Source of the DNA: CAVUCE01 sp963739985
GTDB lineage: Bacteria > Bacteroidota > Ignavibacteria > Ignavibacteriales > Ignavibacteriaceae
Assembly (NCBI GenBank): GCA_963739985.1
Contig: CAVUCE010000022.1
Coordinates: 496,001 to 560,000, forward strand
Length of the DNA stretch: 64,000 nucleotides
Reading direction: 5' to 3'
Position 1 is the first letter of the stretch. Each line of letters begins with the position of its first letter. Of the stretch, positions 49,917 through 59,102 are shown in pieces. The notes under the pieces were generated by a model. It saw nothing but the letters and a program-made list of their open reading frames with translations, did no database searches and was not told the DNA's origin. A program made the translations under genes and the position numbers.

Positions 49917-51989
49917 TTGGCTAAGATCTCATTCAAAAAAGTCTACACTAAATTTTCCAATAGTACTGTCACATTCTTTGATCGTGCTAGAATGACCGAA
50001 CATACTTTTATGATTATTATAGCAATAATCATTGGTATTTTAGCAGGATTTGGTGCAATAGCAATACGCGCATTAATCAAAGAAATCTCCATTCTTTCAT
50101 TTCCCGGCGGTTCAAGTTTCCTAGAAAACGTTATGAATGTTCCATGGTATTGGAAGATTATGGTTCCAATCCTAGGTGGCTTACTCGTTGGTCCTTTAAT
50201 TTATTTCTTTGCACCCGAGGCTAAAGGACACGGCGTTCCGGAGGTTATGCAAGCGATTTTGTTAAAAGGCGGAATGATTAGAGCAAGAGTTGCTATAATA
50301 AAAGCAATAGCTTCCGCAATTTCAATCGGTACAGGCGGCTCTGTCGGTAGAGAAGGTCCAATCGTTCAGATTGGTTCAAGTTTAGGTTCTACGGTCGGAC
50401 AATTTTTCAGAATTTCGAGTAAACGATTAAAAACCTTGGTTGGGTGTGGCGCGGCCGCAGGAATTGCCGCCGCTTTTAATGCGCCTATTGCTGGAGCACT
50501 TTTCGCTGTAGAAATAATACTAATGGATTTTGCCGTTGCACAATTCTCCCCCATCGTTATTTCATCTGTAATGGCAACCGTTATTTCACATACTTTTGAG
50601 GGAGACTTTGCAGCATTTGCAGTACCAAAATATACACTCACTTCTCCGTATGAAATTGTTTTTTATTTTGCTCTTGGTGCTGTAAGCGGAGTTGTATCTT
50701 ATTTATTTATAAAACTTCTCTACCAATTCGAAGATTTCTTTGATAACAAATTCAAATTTCCCGAGTACTTAAAACCTGCCGTTGGCGGAGTTGGAATAGG
50801 CATTATTGCGTTATTTTTCCCTCAGGTAATGGGAGTTGGTTACGATTCAATTAATCAGGCCCTTCATGGAAATATGATCTGGTACGTTGCTTTCGCTTTA
50901 ATCTTTGTAAAGATTCTTGCCACCTCGATAACTTTAGGCTCAGGCGGATCCGGAGGTATCTTTGCTCCATCTTTATTTATGGGCGCGATGCTGGGATATT
51001 TCTTTGGCGAAATGGTGCACTTTGCATTTCCTGCAATAACTTCAACTCCCGGAGCGTATGCTCTTGTAGCAATGGGTGGATTAGTTGCCGGTACAACAAG
51101 AGCCCCAATCACTGCTATCATAATTGTTTTTGAACTAACCAATGATTATCACATAATTTTACCAGTTATGATTACTTGCATTATAAGTATGATTTTATCT
51201 TCTAAGTTGTCACGTGAATCTATTTACACATTAAAACTCTTATTAAGAAATATCAACATAAAAGAAGGAACTGAATTAAACGTAATGGAGTCAATCTTTG
51301 TTAAAGATATTTATAATAAAGATTTTGATCCAATCAATGTTACAGATAATTTCAATCAAGTTGTTAATAAGGTAATTCGCGGGAAAAATCCCGAGTTCCC
51401 GGTAGTTACTCAAGATGGTATGATTACCGGAATGATTTCTATTTATGATATAAAAGATCATTTGTACGAAAGAGATGCTCTACAAGATTTATTAATAGCG
51501 CAAGATATTGCAAACGGATTTTACGATTGCGTTTCACCTAATGATAATTGTCAAACCGCTTTAGATAAATTACGTAAATACGACTTTGAAGGATTACCCG
51601 TAGTAGATGCAGAAGATTCAAAAAAATTAATTGGAATGATTTGGCGTAAAGATATTCAATATGCTTACCAAAAAGAAATTGAGGCAAGAGACATTACTTC
51701 AACCTTAGCAAGCAGCATTGTTATGAAAGAGGAAACACCTCAAGTTAGATTTATGGAAGGATATTCTATTATTGAAATCTCACCTCCAAAATCATTTATT
51801 GGTAAATCAATAAAACAATTAAATATCAGAGCAAAATACGGATTAGATGTTCTTTCAGTAAAGATAAAAGATGAGCAAGGGGAAAGATTAAAAGCAATTC
51901 CCGGTTCCGATTACATCATCAATAAAGGTGATATTTTAATTATTGCAGGAGAAATAAAAAATATTAATATTTTGAAAAACTTAAACTAA
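49917..51989 (+). CDS. ClC-type chloride transporter with CBS pair and RCK_C domain
   Basis: A 690-residue membrane protein. Residues about 30-440 form the ClC fold, with GHGVPEVMQAIL (the GSGIP position), GREGPIVQIGSSLGS carrying the gating Glu near residue 146, AAAFNAPIAGALFAVEIIL and GSGGSGGIFAPSLF. The proton-pathway glutamate of E. coli ClC (Glu203) is Ile here. Two CBS domains (about 455-580) and a TrkA-C/RCK_C domain (about 600-690, ending GDILIIAGE) make a cytoplasmic regulatory region. The start is a TTG at 49917, after an AAGGGA site. The first ATG would remove the N-terminus before the first helix. Confidence 0.92.
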   Translation: MAKISFKKVYTKFSNSTVTFFDRARMTEHTFMIIIAIIIGILAGFGAIAIRALIKEISILSFPGGSSFLENVMNVPWYWKIMVPILGGLLVGPLIYFFAPEAKGHGVPEVMQAILLKGGMIRARVAIIKAIASAISIGTGGSVGREGPIVQIGSSLGSTVGQFFRISSKRLKTLVGCGAAAGIAAAFNAPIAGALFAVEIILMDFAVAQFSPIVISSVMATVISHTFEGDFAAFAVPKYTLTSPYEIVFYFALGAVSGVVSYLFIKLLYQFEDFFDNKFKFPEYLKPAVGGVGIGIIALFFPQVMGVGYDSINQALHGNMIWYVAFALIFVKILATSITLGSGGSGGIFAPSLFMGAMLGYFFGEMVHFAFPAITSTPGAYALVAMGGLVAGTTRAPITAIIIVFELTNDYHIILPVMITCIISMILSSKLSRESIYTLKLLLRNINIKEGTELNVMESIFVKDIYNKDFDPINVTDNFNQVVNKVIRGKNPEFPVVTQDGMITGMISIYDIKDHLYERDALQDLLIAQDIANGFYDCVSPNDNCQTALDKLRKYDFEGLPVVDAEDSKKLIGMIWRKDIQYAYQKEIEARDITSTLASSIVMKEETPQVRFMEGYSIIEISPPKSFIGKSIKQLNIRAKYGLDVLSVKIKDEQGERLKAIPGSDYIINKGDILIIAGEIKNINILKNLN

Positions 51990-51995
51990 TTTTTT

Positions 51996-52370
51996 TTATA
52001 CTTCGATTTCTGAATTAACAAAATTAAAATAAATTTTTCTGCAGTAATCTCTTAACGATTTATTCTTTTCGAAATGAGACATATCTCTAATTATTTTCAT
52101 CGCTGATCGATCGCATAATTTATGCAATTTTAGTGCGGCACACATTCTATCACATTCTTCTTTTGAATTATTATCCAAACAATTTATTAAAGGCTGAATG
52201 ATGCTTTTAATTTGCTTCTCAATGGTCTCTGTTCCAATTTTGTATTTATTATCCCTGAGTACTGATTTTTTTTGAATCTTCAAGATTCTTGAATTTGCTT
52301 TGGCTTCCCCAAGTGAAAATACAGTCACAAAAAATATTATTATCAACGAAATCACAGTTAGCTTTTTCAT
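51996..52370 (-). CDS. Small exported protein of unknown function
   Basis: A 124-residue protein with a clear signal peptide (MKKLTVISLIIIFFVTVFS, cleavage near GEAKA). The mature part is mostly helical and charged, with four cysteines (NCLD, ECDRMC, LCDRS) and a fifth near RDYCRK, possibly disulfide-bonded in the periplasm. A GGAG site precedes the ATG. No family was recognised. Confidence 0.7.
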   Translation of the reverse strand: MKKLTVISLIIIFFVTVFSLGEAKANSRILKIQKKSVLRDNKYKIGTETIEKQIKSIIQPLINCLDNNSKEECDRMCAALKLHKLCDRSAMKIIRDMSHFEKNKSLRDYCRKIYFNFVNSEIEV

Positions 52371-52565
52371 TTTAAACTCCTCTTTTTTACCCGCTTACAA
52401 TTGAATAAATTTTAAGAAAAGATGTAAGTTAATTTTAATTAACGGTAGTAATTTTACTTGAATGGTAGAATTGTGCCTATAAATTTAGGGGTGAATCTTC
52501 TTATATTGTGGTTCAAATATCTAACTACTTATAAATATTTATTTTAACTATTACAAGAATTAAAA

Positions 52566-54014
52566 ATGACACCTATAGAAATACTAAAGCAATACTTTGG
52601 CTTTTCTTCATTCCGTGGTTTACAAGAAAATATTATTGAAAGAATTTTAACTGAGAACGGACATAGTTTAGTATTAATGCCTACAGGAAGCGGTAAATCA
52701 ATATGTTACCAAATTCCGGCTTTATCATTTGATGGAGGAACACTTGTAATAAGTCCATTAATAGCTTTAATGCAAGATCAAGTTGATGCTCTCAGGAAAC
52801 GAAATATTCCTTCCGGTTTTATTAATTCCACTATCTCAAAAAATGAGCGTGAGAAAAGATTATCACAATTTTTAAAAGGCGAAATAATATTATTATACGT
52901 TACACCTGAACGATTTAGAAAAGATGAATTTGTCGAGAAAATTAAATTGGCAAATATCTCTTTACTTGCAATTGATGAAGCACATTGTATTTCTGAGTGG
53001 GGTCACGATTTTCGCCCGGATTATTCGAGGATCGGAGAATTTAGAAAACTAATTGGAAATCCGCTTACAATTGCCTTAACTGCAACCGCAACTCACGAAG
53101 TTCAAGAAGATATAGTAAGGAAATTAAATCTCTCAAAAAATGAAGTTAAAATATTTCATCAAGGAATTGAAAGACCGAATTTAAGATTAGAAGCCCGGGA
53201 TATATTTGATGATAAAGAAAAGTTGTCTGCAATTATGAACGTTCTCGAAAAATATTCGGGCTCCGGCATTATTTATTTCTCTCTTATTCAATCGTTAGAA
53301 AAATATTCTCAAATTTTAAGAGATAAAGGATTTCATCATGGAGTTTATCATGGCAAACTTCTCGACAAAGAAAGAAAAAGAATGCAGAGAGAATTCTTAT
53401 CGGGAAATCAAAAAATAATGTTGGCAACTAATGCATTCGGAATGGGAATTGACAAACCCGATATTAGGTTTGTTATTCACGCAGAAGTTCCCTCATCGGT
53501 TGAATCTTATTACCAGGAAATAGGCAGAGCAGGCAGAGACGGCAAAGATTCGGTTTGCGTTTTGCTTTACAATCAAGATGATTTATATACACAAATGGAA
53601 TTTATAAAATGGTCTAATCCAAACGCTGACTTTTATTCAGCTCTTTACGATTTAATTAAACGCGATACTGGCTTAATTAATTCTTCAGGGATTGAATATT
53701 TGAGAGAGCAAATGAATTTTAAAAATAAAAAAGATTTCAGAATTGAAACTGCATTGGGAATGCTGGACAGATACGGTGTAATAACCGGTTCGCTTGGAAA
53801 CCATGATTTGAAAGTTATTGCAGATTTGCCTGAAGAACTTGATGATGAAACTTATTTGAGTGAAAAACTCCTAAACGACAATAAAAAACTTCTTTCAATG
53901 GTGCAGTATTTTCAAAGCGACGAGTGTAGACGCGTTTATATTTCTGATTATTTCGGATTTAAAGGCGAAGAAAATTGTAATAATTGTGATAACTGTAGCT
54001 TAAATAATAATTGA
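52566..54014 (+). CDS. recQ: RecQ-type ATP-dependent DNA helicase, short form
   Basis: A 482-residue superfamily 2 helicase. Motif 0 FGFSSFRGLQENII, motif I MPTGSGKSICYQIPAL, motif II IDEAHCISEWGHDFRPDY, motif III ALTATAT, motif V ATNAFGMGIDKPDIR and motif VI YYQEIGRAGRDG are all present. The zinc-binding cysteines (ECRR ... CNNCDNC) form the very end of the protein. The winged-helix RQC part and the HRDC domain of longer RecQs (about 600 residues) are missing, as in some short RecQ homologues. The N-terminal catalytic core looks intact. Confidence 0.92.
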   Translation: MTPIEILKQYFGFSSFRGLQENIIERILTENGHSLVLMPTGSGKSICYQIPALSFDGGTLVISPLIALMQDQVDALRKRNIPSGFINSTISKNEREKRLSQFLKGEIILLYVTPERFRKDEFVEKIKLANISLLAIDEAHCISEWGHDFRPDYSRIGEFRKLIGNPLTIALTATATHEVQEDIVRKLNLSKNEVKIFHQGIERPNLRLEARDIFDDKEKLSAIMNVLEKYSGSGIIYFSLIQSLEKYSQILRDKGFHHGVYHGKLLDKERKRMQREFLSGNQKIMLATNAFGMGIDKPDIRFVIHAEVPSSVESYYQEIGRAGRDGKDSVCVLLYNQDDLYTQMEFIKWSNPNADFYSALYDLIKRDTGLINSSGIEYLREQMNFKNKKDFRIETALGMLDRYGVITGSLGNHDLKVIADLPEELDDETYLSEKLLNDNKKLLSMVQYFQSDECRRVYISDYFGFKGEENCNNCDNCSLNNN

Positions 54015-54079
54015 TTATTTATGAATCTTTTACCGGGATACTTAATCAAATTAATTTCAATTATTAAATTTTGAAAAAC

Positions 54080-54412
54080 ATGAATAAAGCTGATATAAAT
54101 ACAATTAGTGAATTTGAAGATTTTATAGCTAAAAATACCGGTGCTGCTATTTATTTTAGTACACCAACTTGTAATGTATGCAAAGTATTAAAACCAAAAT
54201 TAATAGAACTCCTGGATTCCGAATTTCCTCAGATGAATTTTGCCTATGTAAATTGTGAAATCGCAAAAGAATTATCTGCGCAAAATAGTATTTTCGCAGT
54301 TCCAACAGTTTTATTTTATTTTGAAGGGAAAGAATTTATTCGAACCTCAAGAAATATAAACTTAGAAGAGTTATATCATCAATTAAACAGGCCTTACTCA
54401 TTTATATTTTAG
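54080..54412 (+). CDS. Thioredoxin-fold protein with CNVC active site
   Basis: A 110-residue protein with the thioredoxin fold pattern: YFSTPTCNVCKVLKPKL places CNVC at the active site, and the cis-Pro motif FAVPTVLFYFEGK follows. Classical thioredoxin is WCGPC. The CNVC form and TPTC context suggest a thioredoxin-like protein of the Bacteroidetes/Ignavibacteria type. No signal peptide is present, so it is cytoplasmic. The start is the ATG at 54080, with a TTG three codons upstream rejected. It lies 65 nt after recQ. Confidence 0.85.
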   Translation: MNKADINTISEFEDFIAKNTGAAIYFSTPTCNVCKVLKPKLIELLDSEFPQMNFAYVNCEIAKELSAQNSIFAVPTVLFYFEGKEFIRTSRNINLEELYHQLNRPYSFIF

Positions 54413-54562
54413 AATTCTGTTTCGGTATTTTCTAAAGTTATTTAATTTTTGATTCTTATTATGTCACTCATCGAATATATTAACCGCTTGTAGTTTAAGA
54501 GTTTGCTGTTTTGAAATAATTTACTAGATTTAGCCATTCCAAATTCAAAAGATTTTATGTAC

Positions 54563-54638
54563 ATCTCCTAACACAGGGTTCTGGTGGAGATTGCGATTTT
54601 TTGCGGGATACCTACCGTGTGCTGAAATATCGGCATAC
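54563..54638 (+). ncRNA. Structured leader candidate upstream of the LolA-like gene
   Basis: Two stems are visible. ATCTCC (54563-54568) pairs with GGAGAT (54586-54591). GTGTGCTGA (54617-54625) pairs with TCGGCATAC (54630-54638) around an AATA loop, with two G-T wobbles. A GC-rich linker between them (GCGGGATACCTACC) is unlike the surrounding AT-rich sequence. It ends about 50 nt before the next gene and has no T tract. I compared it by eye with known riboswitch classes and found no match. Confidence 0.4.
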
Positions 54639-54685
54639 AAATAATTTAACAAAAACATATTTTTTACAAAAATTACGGGGCATAG

Positions 54686-55330
54686 ATGAATTTTAATCTT
54701 CGATGCTGTTTACACACTTTTGTCGTTCTATTATTTGCTACACCACTGTTTGCACAAAGTAATATTTCATTGGCAAACCTAATCTCCAAATCGAAAGAAG
54801 CAACAATATCCAGACAACCTTATTCTGTGAATATGGTTCAAGATATTCGTGTTCCTTCTACTAATCTGAAAGCAAAAAGCACTACATCAGAAAAAATTAC
54901 CAATTATCAACTCGTTTATCATCCCGGTAAAAATGTTGTTATGAATCCGATTGATTCAAATACTAAAACAGTAAGTAGCTCAAAAAAATCAGCATCTTTT
55001 TCAAAACCCAACATACAGATTTATGTTGACTTGAATAAACTTTTTAAAAGTTCTACTGATTGGGAAAATTACAAAATTAAAAGTGAAGACTTAGATAACA
55101 ATTCATGCTATAAAATTTCTGCAGAATACAAAAAATTTGAATTCACAATATGGATTGACAAAACCGATTATTTTGTATCAAAAGTAGTTTTAGATATAAA
55201 TCATGTAAAATTCTCGGAGACAAACCTTCAATACAAAAAGATCAATGATGTTTGGCTTCCAACCCGGATTTCTATTGCTCACGCTAATGGGACAATAGTT
55301 AACCAAATATTCAACTCATATAATTTCTAA
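54686..55330 (+). CDS. Exported LolA/outer-membrane-lipoprotein-sorting-like protein
   Basis: A 214-residue protein with a signal peptide (residues 1-23, ending LFAQ). The remainder has the pattern of the LolA/LolB half-barrel fold: a Ser/Lys-rich segment, then YVDLNKLF, CYKISAEYKKFEFTIWIDKTDYFVSKVVL and YKKINDVWLPTRI, the last typical of outer-membrane lipoprotein-sorting proteins. These bind lipid moieties in the periplasm. A GGGG ribosome-binding site precedes the ATG. It lies 27 nt before the large T9SS-tailed protein, so they may be co-expressed. The function beyond fold is a guess. Confidence 0.6.
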   Translation: MNFNLRCCLHTFVVLLFATPLFAQSNISLANLISKSKEATISRQPYSVNMVQDIRVPSTNLKAKSTTSEKITNYQLVYHPGKNVVMNPIDSNTKTVSSSKKSASFSKPNIQIYVDLNKLFKSSTDWENYKIKSEDLDNNSCYKISAEYKKFEFTIWIDKTDYFVSKVVLDINHVKFSETNLQYKKINDVWLPTRISIAHANGTIVNQIFNSYNF

Positions 55331-55357
55331 TTTTTTCTGTATTTACCGAGGGTTATC

Positions 55358-58300
55358 ATGCAATATATTTTTACTAATCTCAATAAATTATTTGTTAAAA
55401 TCTTAGTTTTATTTCTTATTTGGAATTTTGGAACAATTTCTAATGCACAAACAATAACAAAAACACATGACAGTATGTCCGGTGAGTTGGGTTTCCCGGG
55501 ATATTCTGTTGATACAGGCTGGCTTGGTGCCGATGTAGGCATCGGAATCTATTTCAGATTTTCAACTTCGGTCAGCGGCACACTCGCAAAAGTTAATCAA
55601 AATGGAAGTGTTGCGTTAACTAAAAACGGCCCGGAACGGAATTGGGATTTATACTTTAAGGGTTCTACAGGAAATGCGAGTATGAACTTTGGCTTTAAAG
55701 CCAGTGCTCAATACAAAATCAGTATTGATGTAATAGGAATCAGCGGCGAATATATTGGTGATTTGCCTATATTACCTAACACAGATTTAACATTTGTCGA
55801 TAATCAAAATTTTAATTCTTATCTGTTAGGTTCTTCTATAAACCTACATGGCGCAATTAGTAATAGAGATATCATTAATTATTCATTTGGGATTGATGGT
55901 GTGCTGGATGCTCATGCCGGATTTACCGCTACCGGGGACGCATACGAAACCTTAAACGGAAAATCCATTTCAACTGATAAAGGTACTTTCATTTCAGAAA
56001 ATGAGAAGAAAACAAAAACAATAAATAGTTCTTCATATCAAGTAAATGATATAAATGAGAAAATGCATAGTTCACTAAACTTTTCTCTTACACCAAAAGG
56101 TAAAATCGGGGTAACAGTACTTTTTACAGATTACGATGTTTCAATTCCATTATTTAATGTCGCTTCTCCAGTAGCGCCTTCAGATTTTACTACTTCACCG
56201 AATGTTTCAGCAAGTTTAACTGTGCCGAAATTAAATCAACCGGTGCTTTTGTCACCATTAAATAATCAGTACAAAATTATATTAAATCCTCAGCTAAAAT
56301 GGCAGGCTGTTAACGGAGCGGATTTTTACACACTCAGTATTTCTACTGATAGCAATTTTGCTTCTCCAAGAGTAATTACAAATATCACAAATACTGATGC
56401 AGTAGTCAGCGGTTTAACAAATAATACCACATACTTTTGGAAAGTAAAAGCTAATAGTAATAAAGTTAATGCGAGCGATTATTCTTCTGTTTTCAAGTTC
56501 ACTACAAAATTAGCAACACCAAAGTTATACTACCCTACCGATGACACGATGGGAATAGAACTTAATCCAAAATTTACCTGGTCTTCAATTCCCGGTTCAG
56601 ATAATTATTTATTAGAAATAAATACAAAATCGGATTTTAGCGGAAGGGTAATTTTTGATAGCTTAGTAGCAGACACAATAAAAAATGTGAAATTAGATTT
56701 CTCAAAAAATTATTACTGGAGAATTACAGCACTAAATCATTACGGAAACAAAAGTGATGTATCCGCCATCTTTAATTTTTCTACAAGAACACCACAAAAC
56801 ACTGTAGCATCCTGGCCATCAGGAGGCACAACAGTTTATACTTTAAATGCTATTTTATCTTGGTACATGGATAACTATGAAGGTCTGCCATTTACCTATG
56901 ATATTCAATATTCAACAGACAGCACCTTCAAATCAAATGTTTCATTCATAAAAAATGTAAAAAATACTTTCCTAACATCCAGTTTATCAAACGGAAATTT
57001 ACATTATTTCTGGAGAGTAAGAGCAAAAAACAAATTTGGGTTTTATTCTGCCTGGGATAGAGCAGACTTCGTTACCGATAGTTCATTACTGGGTGCCCCT
57101 TTGCCCGCACTAAGCTGGCCGGTGAAAAATACAAAAGTCTATACCAATTCACCTTTACTTTCCTGGTACATAAATTATCCGTCTGTCGGTGGGAATCTAT
57201 TTTATGAATTAAAATTCCGCGATCTCACAATAGCTTCAACAGATTCTCTAGTTGACAGCATAAAGACAACATCATTTAGATTAAAAAATTTAATTGCAGG
57301 GCATCAATATTCTTGGAGTGTCCGATCTGTTAATACTAATAATAAATCAAATTTTACACAGCCGGAAACATTTGTTGTGGATGAAGGGCAAGGAGGTGCG
57401 CCAATGCCAGTTCAAACATGGCCTGCAGATAGCATTACTATATACAGCAATACTCCGGTATTAAATTGGTATCTCAGCAAACCGGCAATTGGGCCTATTA
57501 CATATAAGATTAAATTATTCGATGTTACTTCAGGAAATAGTATAATTATTGACACAGCGAATATAATTTCTACTAGTTTTAAAGTTCCTAAATTTTTGAG
57601 CGGTAATCATACATATGCATGGGAAGTGGAAACAGTTAACGGTTCCGCTCAATCGGGATTTAGCAAATTAGAATATTTTGTTATACACGGACAAAATACG
57701 ACACCCGAATGTATTCTTTCCTGGCCGATCGGCGGTGTTAAATTATTCAGCCAGAATGTAATATTAACCTGGTATTTAAATAAGCCGACGGCTAACGATA
57801 TCAATTTTGATGTGGAGTTGAAAGACTCGGCTACCGGAGAAACTTTTAATTATAATTCAATTAAAGCTACTTCATTTACTTTAAATGATCTATCCGCCGG
57901 TCATTTATATTTGTGGAAAGTTAGGGCTCATAATATTTCAACCGGAAATAATTCATCATATACAGATTATGGTACTTTTAGGATAAGCAATTATTTAGTG
58001 GGCAATCCAACCCCAATTGCCTCATGGCCGGATAATTTTACAACAGTTTACTCATTAAAACCTTTATTAAGCTGGTATTTGTCGGGACTTCCGCAAGGGT
58101 CTATTTCATACAACCTTGAAATTAAGCCTACAACAGAGCCATTTGACAGCACAAATTTAATAACTGGTATAACCCAGTTATCATATTCTTTGGTCTCTGA
58201 TCTTAATCCGGGCACAGAATATCATTGGAGAGTGCAATTAGTAAGTTCATCAAAAGGAACTTCGTTGTGGTCGGATCAAAATGTTAATGGAGGTGCAACT

Positions 58301-58933
58301 TTTACTTCCTATGCCCCAACAGGTTCATTAGCTTCTCCAATTATCGGAAGCCCTAAATATGGTTCGGAAATAGATGTAGAATCTCCAACTTTAAGCTGGT
58401 ACGTTCCAACTGATAAATCCAAAACCCAAAACTATCGCGTTGAAATTTCTAAAAAAGCCGATATGTCTAATCCAATAATTGAGATAGATAATCTTAAAGA
58501 ATCACACACCGATTTATCAAAATTAAATACTTCAACTTATTTTTGGAGAGTTCAGGCTAAGGATGATAGCGGTAAATTTTCAAATTATTCTACAACAGCT
58601 TCGTTTAAAGTAGAAGCAGTTACAAATGCTAATGAAGAGAACAAAGTAATTCCATCAAAATTTGAGGTTTTGCAAAATTATCCAAATCCATTTAATCCAA
58701 CGACTACAATTAAATATTCCCTGCCTTCATCATCAAAAGTAACTATAAAGATTTATAACGTTCTCGGACAAGAAGTAAAAACACTTGTAAATAATTTTCA
58801 AGCTGCCGGGAATCATAGAGTAACTTGGAACGGTGATGATAATTTAGGAAAACGTGTATCATCCGGCGCTTATATATACAGAGTGACAGCCGGCTCTAAT
58901 ATGAGTACAAAAAAGTTAATTTTGTTGAAATAA
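55358..58933 (+). CDS. Large secreted beta-sandwich repeat protein with T9SS type A tail
   Basis: A 1191-residue protein with a signal peptide (cleavage near ISNAQ). Residues about 30-270 form an N-terminal domain. Then come about eight repeats of roughly 100 residues resembling fibronectin type III folds, each opening with a phrase such as SWP followed by a tyrosine-rich strand and LSWYL, and ending with YxWxV. The C-terminal ~90 residues, starting VIPSKFEVLQNYPNPFNPTT and including IYNVLGQEVKTL and YIYRVTAG, are the type A secretion tail recognised by the type IX system, after which the protein is released or anchored. Likely an extracellular binding or adhesive protein. The GAGGG ribosome-binding site is good. 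Confidence 0.88.
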   Translation: MQYIFTNLNKLFVKILVLFLIWNFGTISNAQTITKTHDSMSGELGFPGYSVDTGWLGADVGIGIYFRFSTSVSGTLAKVNQNGSVALTKNGPERNWDLYFKGSTGNASMNFGFKASAQYKISIDVIGISGEYIGDLPILPNTDLTFVDNQNFNSYLLGSSINLHGAISNRDIINYSFGIDGVLDAHAGFTATGDAYETLNGKSISTDKGTFISENEKKTKTINSSSYQVNDINEKMHSSLNFSLTPKGKIGVTVLFTDYDVSIPLFNVASPVAPSDFTTSPNVSASLTVPKLNQPVLLSPLNNQYKIILNPQLKWQAVNGADFYTLSISTDSNFASPRVITNITNTDAVVSGLTNNTTYFWKVKANSNKVNASDYSSVFKFTTKLATPKLYYPTDDTMGIELNPKFTWSSIPGSDNYLLEINTKSDFSGRVIFDSLVADTIKNVKLDFSKNYYWRITALNHYGNKSDVSAIFNFSTRTPQNTVASWPSGGTTVYTLNAILSWYMDNYEGLPFTYDIQYSTDSTFKSNVSFIKNVKNTFLTSSLSNGNLHYFWRVRAKNKFGFYSAWDRADFVTDSSLLGAPLPALSWPVKNTKVYTNSPLLSWYINYPSVGGNLFYELKFRDLTIASTDSLVDSIKTTSFRLKNLIAGHQYSWSVRSVNTNNKSNFTQPETFVVDEGQGGAPMPVQTWPADSITIYSNTPVLNWYLSKPAIGPITYKIKLFDVTSGNSIIIDTANIISTSFKVPKFLSGNHTYAWEVETVNGSAQSGFSKLEYFVIHGQNTTPECILSWPIGGVKLFSQNVILTWYLNKPTANDINFDVELKDSATGETFNYNSIKATSFTLNDLSAGHLYLWKVRAHNISTGNNSSYTDYGTFRISNYLVGNPTPIASWPDNFTTVYSLKPLLSWYLSGLPQGSISYNLEIKPTTEPFDSTNLITGITQLSYSLVSDLNPGTEYHWRVQLVSSSKGTSLWSDQNVNGGATFTSYAPTGSLASPIIGSPKYGSEIDVESPTLSWYVPTDKSKTQNYRVEISKKADMSNPIIEIDNLKESHTDLSKLNTSTYFWRVQAKDDSGKFSNYSTTASFKVEAVTNANEENKVIPSKFEVLQNYPNPFNPTTTIKYSLPSSSKVTIKIYNVLGQEVKTLVNNFQAAGNHRVTWNGDDNLGKRVSSGAYIYRVTAGSNMSTKKLILLK

Positions 58934-58945
58934 TATTAAATGAAT

Positions 58946-58980
58946 TACCGAAATAAGTCTTCCCCAGGCTTATTTCGGTA
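58946..58980 (+). repeat. 12-bp hairpin after the T9SS gene
   Basis: TACCGAAATAAG (58946-58957) and CTTATTTCGGTA (58969-58980) form a perfect stem with an eleven-base loop, 12 nt after the stop. No T tract follows, so it may end the transcript in a factor-dependent way or protect the mRNA end. Confidence 0.6.
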
Positions 58981-59102
58981 TAAGCGAGCGACTCCAAAAT
59001 ACAAGTCCCCGAATTTTCAAACTACCAATACGTCAACAAATAATCTTCTCAAAAGGTTGAAGTTTTTTATATCTTTAATCTCTAATTTAAATTACTTATT
59101 AT

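Noticed and set aside
52472..52487. Another sigma-54-like TGG...TGC sequence upstream of recQ
   Set aside because: Spacing between the GG and GC elements is one base short and the flanks do not match.
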